This document shows, piece after piece, positions 1 through 5,015 of a stretch of 5,015 nt of DNA. The notes below the pieces were generated by a model, which saw nothing but the letters and a program-made list of their open reading frames with translations, had not been told where the DNA came from and did not search any database. A program made the translations under genes and the position numbers. Source of the DNA: JBFEYJ01 sp041546305 (lineage in GTDB: Bacteria; Pseudomonadota; Gammaproteobacteria; Thiohalomonadales; Thiohalomonadaceae); NCBI GenBank assembly GCA_041546305.1, contig JBFEWO010000171.1:1-5015 (forward strand). The letters run 5' to 3'. The number at the start of each line of letters is the position of its first letter. Position 1 is the stretch's first letter.

Positions 1-227
1 AGAGCTTATTACCGGTAGGTGTAAAGGGTTTGTTCGGTGACTTTTTGCGTGGTGAGATGGTGTCCTGTCTCGATGAGGAGGGTAATGAGATCGCCCGTGG
101 CCTGGTTAACTACAGTGCCCAGGATACCCGCCGTATTCAGGGACAGCCCAGCAGTCGTATTGAGGAGCTACTCGGTTACCTTGGTGAACCGGTATTGATA
201 CATCGGGATAATCTTATCCTCTGCTAG
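1..227 (+). CDS. proB: Glutamate 5-kinase, C-terminal PUA domain (5' truncated by window edge)
   Basis: ProB phosphorylates L-glutamate with ATP to gamma-glutamyl phosphate, the first and proline-inhibited step of proline synthesis in the cytoplasm. Only the last 74 codons are present, read in the frame that begins at base 3 and ending at a TAG at 225-227. The fragment contains the hallmark tail of bacterial ProB: SLLPVGVKG at its start, EIARGLVNYS in the middle, SSRIEELLGY, then EPVLIHRDNL close to the C-terminus. This matches the PUA domain that follows the amino-acid-kinase domain in the roughly 370-residue family, so the catalytic domain lies upstream of the window. The TTG at base 30 is internal, not a start. 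The gene is convergent with rpsT and shares a terminator with it. Recognition is by remembered family sequence; I regard it as secure. Confidence 0.95.
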   Translation, partial: SLLPVGVKGLFGDFLRGEMVSCLDEEGNEIARGLVNYSAQDTRRIQGQPSSRIEELLGYLGEPVLIHRDNLILC

Positions 228-382
228 CGCAGCTGTTTGCTCCACAGCGTTGTGTCCTTTCCAGCAATAGTCTGTTTGGCGCAACGATGCCTGGTCGTCG
301 TTTCGATATAAGCACAAGCTCGATACACCAGCAGCTCTAGCCCCGGTGCCTTTGCGCAAGAACTTCAGTTTTCTACCGGCGT
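228..382. other. Non-coding 3' region of proB
   Basis: I see no credible gene in these 155 bases. The reading frames are short and resemble nothing I know. There is a weak hairpin just after the proB stop (GCTGT 232-236 with ACAGC 244-248), too short and without a T-run to act as an intrinsic terminator. An eight-base palindrome TTGCGCAA lies at 352-359, and a -10-like TATAAG at 307-312 lacks a good -35 partner. The simplest reading is an untranslated tail of the proB message that ends at the terminator which follows. Confidence 0.6.
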
Positions 383-414
383 AAAAAAAGGCCGGTCAAT
401 GACCGGCCTTTTTT
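383..414. terminator. Bidirectional intrinsic terminator between proB and rpsT
   Basis: A perfect 8-bp GC-rich stem, GGCCGGTC (390-397) with GACCGGCC (401-408), closes a three-base loop AAT. An A-run (383-389) precedes it and six T follow (409-414), so the hairpin is followed by a U-tract when read from either strand. The A and T runs can extend the stem further. It lies 18 bases beyond the rpsT stop on the minus strand and about 155 bases beyond the proB stop on the plus strand, so it can end both convergent transcripts. Confidence 0.93.
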
Positions 415-432
415 ATGCATCAGTGTTGGCGA

Positions 433-696
433 TTAGGCCATGGCACGAATGCGGGTGTTGAGACGGCTCTTGTAGCGGGCAGCGGTATTCTTGGGAAGCA
501 GTCCCTTACCTACGCCAGAGTCGATCATCGGAACCGCGCTCTTGTATGCGGTCTCGGCATCGGCCTTGTCACCGGCCTCAATGGCATTGATGACCTTTTT
601 CATGGCGCCACGCATGCTAGAACGCTGAGAGGCGTTGTTGAGACGACGCTTGTCTGCCTGGCGGGCGCGCTTTTTGGCTTGTGCTGAATTGGCCAA
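433..696 (-). CDS. rpsT: 30S ribosomal protein S20 (TTG start)
   Basis: S20 is a primary 16S rRNA-binding protein of the small ribosomal subunit. The 87 residues equal the E. coli length. The sequence is helical and very basic, with the family signatures ANSAQAKKRARQ at the N-terminus, AIEAGDKADAETAY in the middle and KNTAARYKSRLN near the C-terminus. I chose the TTG at 696-694 because the mature family N-terminus (M)AN.. follows it directly and a GGAG Shine-Dalgarno (plus-strand CTCC, 705-708) lies 8 bases upstream. The in-frame ATG at 720 would add eight non-conserved residues and place the Shine-Dalgarno inside the gene. E. coli rpsT also starts with UUG, and that codon is needed for S20 feedback on its own translation; the same control is likely here by analogy. 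The gene is monocistronic, between its own promoter and the shared terminator, and divergent from murJ. Confidence 0.97.
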   Translation of the reverse strand: MANSAQAKKRARQADKRRLNNASQRSSMRGAMKKVINAIEAGDKADAETAYKSAVPMIDSGVGKGLLPKNTAARYKSRLNTRIRAMA

Positions 697-704
697 GGTT
701 CTTA

Positions 705-708
705 CTCC
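705..708 (-). promoter_or_regulatory. rpsT ribosome binding site (decides the TTG start)
   Basis: The minus strand reads GGAG here, eight bases before the TTG codon at 696-694. This spacing is normal for a Shine-Dalgarno and is incompatible with initiation at the ATG at 720, which lies upstream of it. Confidence 0.8.
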
Positions 709-737
709 AAAAAATTCCAAAGGTTCAAGGGGGCCAT

Positions 738-766
738 AGTTTGCCTGTTTCGTCCCCTGATGTCAA
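738..766 (-). promoter_or_regulatory. Candidate sigma-70 promoter of rpsT
   Basis: On the minus strand a perfect -35 TTGACA (plus-strand 761-766) is followed after 17 bases by CAAACT (738-743), a poor -10 that keeps the conserved second A and final T. The next bases, ATGGCCCC, form a GC-rich discriminator, as seen at stringently controlled ribosomal promoters. Transcription would begin near 731, giving a leader of about 35 bases. Stringent control is inferred, not shown. Confidence 0.6.
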
Positions 767-794
767 CGACTTCGACACGATTGCTTCACGGGCC

Positions 795-824
795 ATGACG
801 GGTCGCCACTGAGCGCGCTATTAT
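795..824 (+). promoter_or_regulatory. Candidate sigma-70 promoter of murJ
   Basis: A -10-like TATTAT (819-824, five of six consensus bases) is preceded, with an 18-base spacer, by ATGACG (795-800, four of six). Transcription would begin near 831, about 42 bases before the murJ ATG. The site lies back to back with the rpsT promoter, with its -35 about 30 bases from the rpsT -35. The match is moderate and unproven. Confidence 0.5.
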
Positions 825-872
825 GCCCGACTTGGCCCACCGAGACTATCGAAACAAGACAGAACAATAACG

Positions 873-2435
873 ATGAGTAAGCGTCTTCTTAAATCCACCG
901 CCATCGTGGGCGGTTTTACCATGGTCTCGCGGGTGCTGGGTTTTGCCCGAGACATGGTCTTCGCCAATCTGTTTGGCGCCGGGGCGGCCACCGATGCCTT
1001 CTTCGTCGCCTTCAAGATCCCCAACTTTATGCGCCGCCTGTTTGCCGAAGGGGCTTTCTCCCAGGCCTTTGTACCGGTGCTTTCGGAGTACAAGTCACTA
1101 CGCAGTGAGGCCGAGGTGCGGTTGCTGGTGGCGAACGTTAGTGGCACGCTTGGGGCTATCCTGGTGCTGCTGACACTACTGGCTATTATCGGCGCAACAC
1201 CTCTGGTGAGCGTATTCGCCCCCGGTTTTCGCGGTGACGAGGCGAAGTTTGCCCTCACCGCCGAGATGTTGCGCATCACTTTCCCCTACCTGTTTCTAAT
1301 TTCGTTAACTGCGCTGGCTGGCGGCATCCTCAATACCTATGGACGTTTTTCGATTCCGGCGGTAACCCCGGTGTGGCTTAACCTCTCGTTAATCGGCGCA
1401 GCCTTCTTCCTTGCGCCGCAGTTCGAACCGACGGTGGTGGGTCTGGCCTGGGGGGTCTTTATCGCCGGCGTGCTGCAGTTGCTGTTTCAGTTCCCGTCGC
1501 TGGCCCGCCTGGGCTTATTACCACGTCCGCGCTGGGGCTGGCACGATGAGGGGGTGCGGCGCATCCTGAAATTGATGTTGCCGGCGATCTTCGGCTCTTC
1601 GGTGGCGCAGATCAACCTGCTGCTCGATACCATCATCGCCTCCTTTCTGGTCAGCGGTAGTGTCTCCTGGCTCTACTACTCGGACCGTCTGGTGGAATTC
1701 CCGCTGGGGGTCTTCGGTATCGCGTTGGCTACGGTGATCCTGCCAAGCCTGTCGCAGAAGCACGCCGAGGCCGATCCGCAGGCCTTTACCCGAACCCTCG
1801 ACTGGGGAATGCGCTGGGTCTTTCTGATCGGCACGCCAGCGGCACTGGGGCTGATTCTGCTGGCGGGGCCGATGCTCGCCACCCTGTTCCAGTACGGCGC
1901 CTTCACCGCACAGAGTGTGGAGATGGCGTCACTCAGTTTGATGGCCTACGGGGTCGGTCTACTCGGTTTCATGCTGGTGAAGGTGCTGGCTCCCGGCTTC
2001 TTTGCCCGTCAGGATACCCGCACCCCGGTGCGCTTCGGTGTCTACGCGATGGTCGCCAATATGGGATTGAATCTGGCCTTTGTGGTACCGATGGCAATGG
2101 CGGGGGTTGAAGGGCCTCATGCCGGTCTGGCGTTGGCGACGGCACTGGCGGCCTTTATCAATGCCGGGCTGCTGTTCCGTCAACTGCGTCGTAGCGGGGT
2201 GTTTGTCGCGCAACCGGGTTGGGGGCGTTTTTCGATGCGCCTGCTGTTTGCCAATGCCGCGATGGCACTTCCTCTGTGGTGGTTGCGCGGACCGCTGGAG
2301 CAGTGGCTGGCCTGGGGGGCGATGGAACGTGCACTTCACCTCGGGGGGCTGGTGATGCTTGGTATGGTGATCTATTTCGTTGCTCTCTGGCTGGTGGGGG
2401 TACGCCCACGGATGTTGATGGGAAAAGCCATATAA
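873..2435 (+). CDS. murJ: Lipid II flippase MurJ (MviN)
   Basis: MurJ is a MOP-superfamily inner-membrane protein that moves the peptidoglycan precursor lipid II to the periplasmic face. The 520 residues compare with 511 in E. coli and are hydrophobic throughout, consistent with the family's 14 membrane helices. The N-terminus has SRVLGFARD and GAGAATDAFFVAFK followed by RRLFAEGAFSQAF. Arginines 20, 26, 54 and 272 and Asp41 correspond to E. coli R18, R24, R52, R270 and D39, residues reported as important for function; R272 sits in YYSDRLVEFPLG. Further signatures are GGILNTYGRFSIP (from about residue 150) and KVLAPGFFARQDTRTPVR (about 370-387). ATG 873 is the first start that gives the family N-terminus; no clear Shine-Dalgarno precedes it. 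It heads the murJ-ribF-ileS series. No frameshift or missing segment is seen. Confidence 0.97.
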   Translation: MSKRLLKSTAIVGGFTMVSRVLGFARDMVFANLFGAGAATDAFFVAFKIPNFMRRLFAEGAFSQAFVPVLSEYKSLRSEAEVRLLVANVSGTLGAILVLLTLLAIIGATPLVSVFAPGFRGDEAKFALTAEMLRITFPYLFLISLTALAGGILNTYGRFSIPAVTPVWLNLSLIGAAFFLAPQFEPTVVGLAWGVFIAGVLQLLFQFPSLARLGLLPRPRWGWHDEGVRRILKLMLPAIFGSSVAQINLLLDTIIASFLVSGSVSWLYYSDRLVEFPLGVFGIALATVILPSLSQKHAEADPQAFTRTLDWGMRWVFLIGTPAALGLILLAGPMLATLFQYGAFTAQSVEMASLSLMAYGVGLLGFMLVKVLAPGFFARQDTRTPVRFGVYAMVANMGLNLAFVVPMAMAGVEGPHAGLALATALAAFINAGLLFRQLRRSGVFVAQPGWGRFSMRLLFANAAMALPLWWLRGPLEQWLAWGAMERALHLGGLVMLGMVIYFVALWLVGVRPRMLMGKAI

Positions 2436-2440
2436 ATCGC

Positions 2441-2469
2441 TGAATAACGGTCAATTATCAGGTTATAAT
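2441..2469 (+). promoter_or_regulatory. Candidate promoter in the murJ-ribF gap
   Basis: A perfect -10 TATAAT occupies 2464-2469 in the 80-base gap. The -35 region is weak: TGAATA at 2441-2446 with a 17-base spacer matches only three of six consensus bases. Transcription would begin near 2476, about 40 bases before ribF. A seven-base inverted pair, AATTATC (2453-2459) and GATAATT (2484-2490), flanks the box. No terminator is visible in the gap, so this would add to read-through from murJ. Confidence 0.45.
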
Positions 2470-2515
2470 CAGCGGCTTTTCGGGATAATTCGTCCTTAAA
2501 TTTAATGGCTGTTCG

Positions 2516-3454
2516 ATGGAACTGATTCGCGGTATACACAATTTGCGTCCCCGCCACCGTGGTTGTGTTGCCACCATCGGTAATTTTGATGGGGTACATC
2601 TGGGGCACCAGGCGGTGTTGGGACAGCTGGCAGAGAAGGCGGAGGAGTTCGGCCTGCCGGCGGTGGTGATCACCTTTGAGCCGCAGCCCCAGGAGTATTT
2701 CAGCCATGGCGAGATCCCGCCGCGCCTCACCCGTTTTCGTGAGAAACTACGGGCCTTGCGCCGCTTTGCGGTGGATCGGGTGCTGGCGCTGCAGTTTAAT
2801 CAGAGCCTGGCCGGGTTGAGCGCCGATGAGTTTATCCAGCAGGTGCTGCTGGATGGTCTTGATATTCGCTATCTGGTAGTCGGCGATGACTTTCGCTTTG
2901 GCAAGGGGCGCGGTGGCGATTTTGCGATGCTGCAGCAAGCCGGTGTGAAACACGGCTTTGATGTGGTCAATATGCATACTTTTAGCCTGGAGGATGAGCG
3001 GGTTAGCAGCACCCGTATCCGCGAGGCACTGCAGCGTGGTGAACTGGCCCCGGCGGAACAGATGCTGGGGCGTGCCTACCGCATGTGCGGCCGGGTGGCT
3101 CACGGTAATAAGCTGGGACGCACCATCGGCTTTCCTACTGCTAATATATTCCTGCACCGCAAGAAGACCCCGGTGGATGGCGTCTTCGCCGTGGAGATGT
3201 TCGGCATTGACGGAGAGCCGGTAGCCGGGGTGGCCAATGTCGGCACCCGACCGACGGTGGATGAGAGCGGTACCCGCTCGTTGCTGGAGGTACACCTGTT
3301 CGATTTTGATGCTGACATCTACGGGCGCTACGTCCATGTCGATTTTTTACACCGCATCCGCGAGGAGCGTCGCTTCGATTCATTCGATGCCCTGAAGGCG
3401 CAGATTCTTAAGGATGCAGATGAGGCGCGGGCCTTTTTTGCCGCGCGCCGTTAA
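2516..3454 (+). CDS. ribF: Bifunctional riboflavin kinase / FAD synthetase
   Basis: RibF phosphorylates riboflavin to FMN and then adenylylates FMN to FAD, supplying both flavin cofactors in the cytoplasm. At 312 residues it matches E. coli RibF (313). The N-terminal nucleotidyltransferase domain (about 1-185) begins MELIRGIHNL and has the nucleotide-binding motif GNFDGVHLGH (22-31, with H28 and H31), FEPQP (54-58), GDDFRFGKGRGGD (123-135) and SSTRIR (164-169). The C-terminal riboflavin kinase domain (about 190-310) shows HGNKLGRTIGFPTAN (196-210), GTRPT (243-247) and E258 in EVHLFDF, the expected catalytic-base position. All key motifs of both activities are intact. The ATG at 2516 gives the conserved N-terminus but lacks a recognisable Shine-Dalgarno. 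It lies 80 bases after murJ and 43 before ileS, the common gammaproteobacterial arrangement. Confidence 0.97.
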   Translation: MELIRGIHNLRPRHRGCVATIGNFDGVHLGHQAVLGQLAEKAEEFGLPAVVITFEPQPQEYFSHGEIPPRLTRFREKLRALRRFAVDRVLALQFNQSLAGLSADEFIQQVLLDGLDIRYLVVGDDFRFGKGRGGDFAMLQQAGVKHGFDVVNMHTFSLEDERVSSTRIREALQRGELAPAEQMLGRAYRMCGRVAHGNKLGRTIGFPTANIFLHRKKTPVDGVFAVEMFGIDGEPVAGVANVGTRPTVDESGTRSLLEVHLFDFDADIYGRYVHVDFLHRIREERRFDSFDALKAQILKDADEARAFFAARR

Positions 3455-3497
3455 TCTTAATTATTACTGACGTTTTACTTGATGAAGTGAGAGTGCC

Positions 3498-5015
3498 GTG
3501 ACGGACTATAAAGATACCCTGAACCTGCCGCAGACCGATTTCCCCATGCGCGGTAACCTGGCCAATCGTGAGCCGGCGATGCTTAAGGCATGGCAGGAGA
3601 AGGATCTCTACGGAATGATTCGCGAGGCCTCCAGGGGACGCAAGCAATTCATCCTGCACGATGGCCCTCCGTATGCCAACGGCAACATTCACATCGGTCA
3701 TGCGGTGAATAAGGTGCTTAAGGACATCATCATTAAGTCCAAGACCCTGAGTGGTTTCGATGCCCCCTATGTGCCGGGCTGGGACTGTCACGGCCTGCCC
3801 ATCGAGCTGCAGGTTGAGAAGAAGATCGGTAAGGCCGGGGTCAAGGTGGCTGCGGACAAGTTCCGTGCCGCCTGCCGTGAATACGCCGCCAAGCAGGTCG
3901 ACGGCCAGCGTGAGGACTTCAAGCGCCTGGGCATCTTCGGTGAGTGGGACAGCCCCTACCTCACCATGGACTTCAAGTTCGAGGCCGACATCATTCGTAC
4001 ACTTGGTCAGGTAATTGATGAGGGCCATCTGCACAAGGGCTCCAAGCCGGTGCACTGGTGTGTCGATTGCGGCTCGGCACTGGCCGAGGCCGAGGTGGAG
4101 TATGAGGACAAGACCTCGCCCTCTATCGACGTGCGCTTCGAGGTGCTGGATGACGAGGCCTTCCTGAGCCGCGTGCAGAAGACGGAGTCCCACCCCGGCG
4201 AGGGCCCGATCTCTGCGGTGATCTGGACCACCACACCGTGGACCCTGCCTGCCAACCAGGCGGTCGCCCTCAACCCTGAGCTCGAGTACGCGCTGGTGCA
4301 GTGTGACGGCGTTGGCGAGCACGGCCCCGAGCGCCTGATTCTGGCCGATGGCCTGCTGAAGGATGTGATGGGGCGCTACGAGGTGGAGGAGTATCGTGTA
4401 CTCGCCACCTGCAGTGGTGCTGACCTGGAGGGGCTGAAACTGCAGCATCCTTTCTATGACCGTGAGGTGCCGGTGATCCTCGGTGATCACGTCAGCCTTG
4501 AGGCGGGTACCGGAGCGGTACACACCGCACCCGGTCATGGTCAGGAGGATTACGTTGCAGGCTCAAAATACAATCTGAAGGTCGATAATCCGGTGGGCGG
4601 TGACGGCAAGTTCCTGCCCGGCACCGAATTATTTGAAGGCCAGCACGTCTTTAAGGCCAACGACTCTGTGCTGGATGTGCTGCGCGAGCGCGGCAAGCTG
4701 GTGCATGCACAGGCGTTACGTCACAGCTACCCCCATTGCTGGCGCCACAAGACCCCGATTATCTTCCGTGCCACGCCGCAGTGGTTTATCTCGATGGAGC
4801 AGAACGGCCTGCGTCCCAGGGCGCTCGAAGCGGTTAAAGAGACCGAGTGGATGCCCGACTGGGGGCAGGCTCGCATCGAGGGGATGGTGAACAACCGTCC
4901 TGACTGGTGTGTCTCGCGCCAGCGCAACTGGGGCGTGCCGATTGCCCTGTTCGTTCACAAGGTCTCCGGCAAACTCCACCCGAAAACCGCGGAGCTGATC
5001 GAGCAGGTGGCCCAG
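3498..5015 (+). CDS. ileS: Isoleucyl-tRNA synthetase, N-terminal 506 codons (GTG start, 3' truncated by window edge)
   Basis: IleS is a class I aminoacyl-tRNA synthetase that charges tRNA-Ile in the cytoplasm and edits misactivated valine. The frame is open from 3498 to the last base, covering rather more than half of a protein usually about 940 residues long. The N-terminus TDYKDTLNLPQTDFPMRG follows E. coli IleS closely. GPPYANG (56-62) leads into the HIGH signature (65-68), and PGWDCHGLP follows. The inserted editing domain (CP1) has WTTTPWTLPAN from residue 243 and HTAPGHGQEDY with Asp351, the counterpart of the E. coli editing aspartate D342. SYPHCWR (410-416) and SRQRNWGVP (473-481) mark the return to the catalytic fold; KMSKS and the zinc-binding tail lie beyond the window. 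An in-frame TGA at 3483-3485 leaves GTG 3498 as the only start that keeps the conserved N-terminus. A weak GTGAG (3487-3491) may serve as ribosome binding site. Confidence 0.97.
   Translation, partial: MTDYKDTLNLPQTDFPMRGNLANREPAMLKAWQEKDLYGMIREASRGRKQFILHDGPPYANGNIHIGHAVNKVLKDIIIKSKTLSGFDAPYVPGWDCHGLPIELQVEKKIGKAGVKVAADKFRAACREYAAKQVDGQREDFKRLGIFGEWDSPYLTMDFKFEADIIRTLGQVIDEGHLHKGSKPVHWCVDCGSALAEAEVEYEDKTSPSIDVRFEVLDDEAFLSRVQKTESHPGEGPISAVIWTTTPWTLPANQAVALNPELEYALVQCDGVGEHGPERLILADGLLKDVMGRYEVEEYRVLATCSGADLEGLKLQHPFYDREVPVILGDHVSLEAGTGAVHTAPGHGQEDYVAGSKYNLKVDNPVGGDGKFLPGTELFEGQHVFKANDSVLDVLRERGKLVHAQALRHSYPHCWRHKTPIIFRATPQWFISMEQNGLRPRALEAVKETEWMPDWGQARIEGMVNNRPDWCVSRQRNWGVPIALFVHKVSGKLHPKTAELIEQVAQ

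Noticed and set aside
168..359. A 63-codon minus-strand frame overlapping the proB end
   Set aside because: It overlaps the conserved ProB tail, has no family resemblance, and lies downstream of the rpsT terminator with no clear promoter.
415..687. A 90-codon plus-strand frame across rpsT
   Set aside because: It overlaps nearly all of the certain rpsT gene on the other strand, and its ATG falls directly after the terminator T-run.
821..1279. A 152-codon minus-strand frame opposite the start of murJ
   Set aside because: It is antisense to conserved MurJ motifs, has low-complexity basic and Ser/Ala/Thr-rich composition and no recognisable domain; it is a shadow frame.
2436..2515. FMN riboswitch before ribF
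   Set aside because: The gap is only 80 bases and lacks the conserved multi-stem RFN element, which needs well over 100 bases.
2747..3337. A 196-codon minus-strand frame opposite ribF
   Set aside because: It is antisense to the conserved RibF catalytic motifs and has no recognisable features of its own.
3424..3449. GC-rich hairpin at the end of ribF (GGCGCG with CGCGCC) as a possible terminator
   Set aside because: It lies within the RibF coding end, its T-run is in the loop, not after the stem, and ileS follows in the same direction, so terminator function is unlikely.
3408..4538. A 376-codon open frame on the minus strand opposite ileS
   Set aside because: It lies almost wholly antisense to the well-supported ileS, resembles no family I know, and is the expected by-product of strong G/C-ending codon bias in a highly expressed gene.

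Overview
The window is an ordinary chromosomal housekeeping segment of a gammaproteobacterium. The evidence is the gene order proB > < rpsT, murJ > ribF > ileS, which is typical of many Gammaproteobacteria (Pseudomonas-like and purple-sulfur-like lineages), together with protein motifs close to the E. coli and Pseudomonas versions. Third codon positions are G/C-rich, which argues against a reduced, AT-rich genome. I cannot place it to genus. I found no mobile element, CRISPR array, tRNA, phage gene or sign of gene transfer.

Layout. Positions 1-227 hold the 3' end of proB (glutamate 5-kinase, its C-terminal PUA domain). Positions 228-382 are non-coding. A strong bidirectional intrinsic terminator at about 383-414 separates proB from the convergent rpsT (ribosomal protein S20, minus strand, 433-696), which starts with TTG as in E. 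coli. The 176-base divergent region 697-872 carries a candidate rpsT promoter on the minus strand and a candidate murJ promoter on the plus strand. murJ (lipid II flippase, 873-2435), ribF (bifunctional riboflavin kinase/FAD synthetase, 2516-3454) and ileS (isoleucyl-tRNA synthetase, GTG start at 3498, running off the right edge) follow in the same direction with gaps of 80 and 43 bases. They are probably at least partly co-transcribed. A consensus TATAAT box in the murJ-ribF gap suggests an extra promoter for ribF-ileS.

The genes do not form one pathway. They cover proline synthesis, the small ribosomal subunit, cell-wall precursor export, flavin cofactors and tRNA charging, all basic growth functions kept together by conserved gene order. 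I see no undescribed system. The points worth a second look are small: the TTG start of rpsT, the absence of recognisable Shine-Dalgarno sequences before murJ and ribF, a six-codon mini-ORF overlapping the ribF start, and a proB 3' tail that could yield a small RNA.
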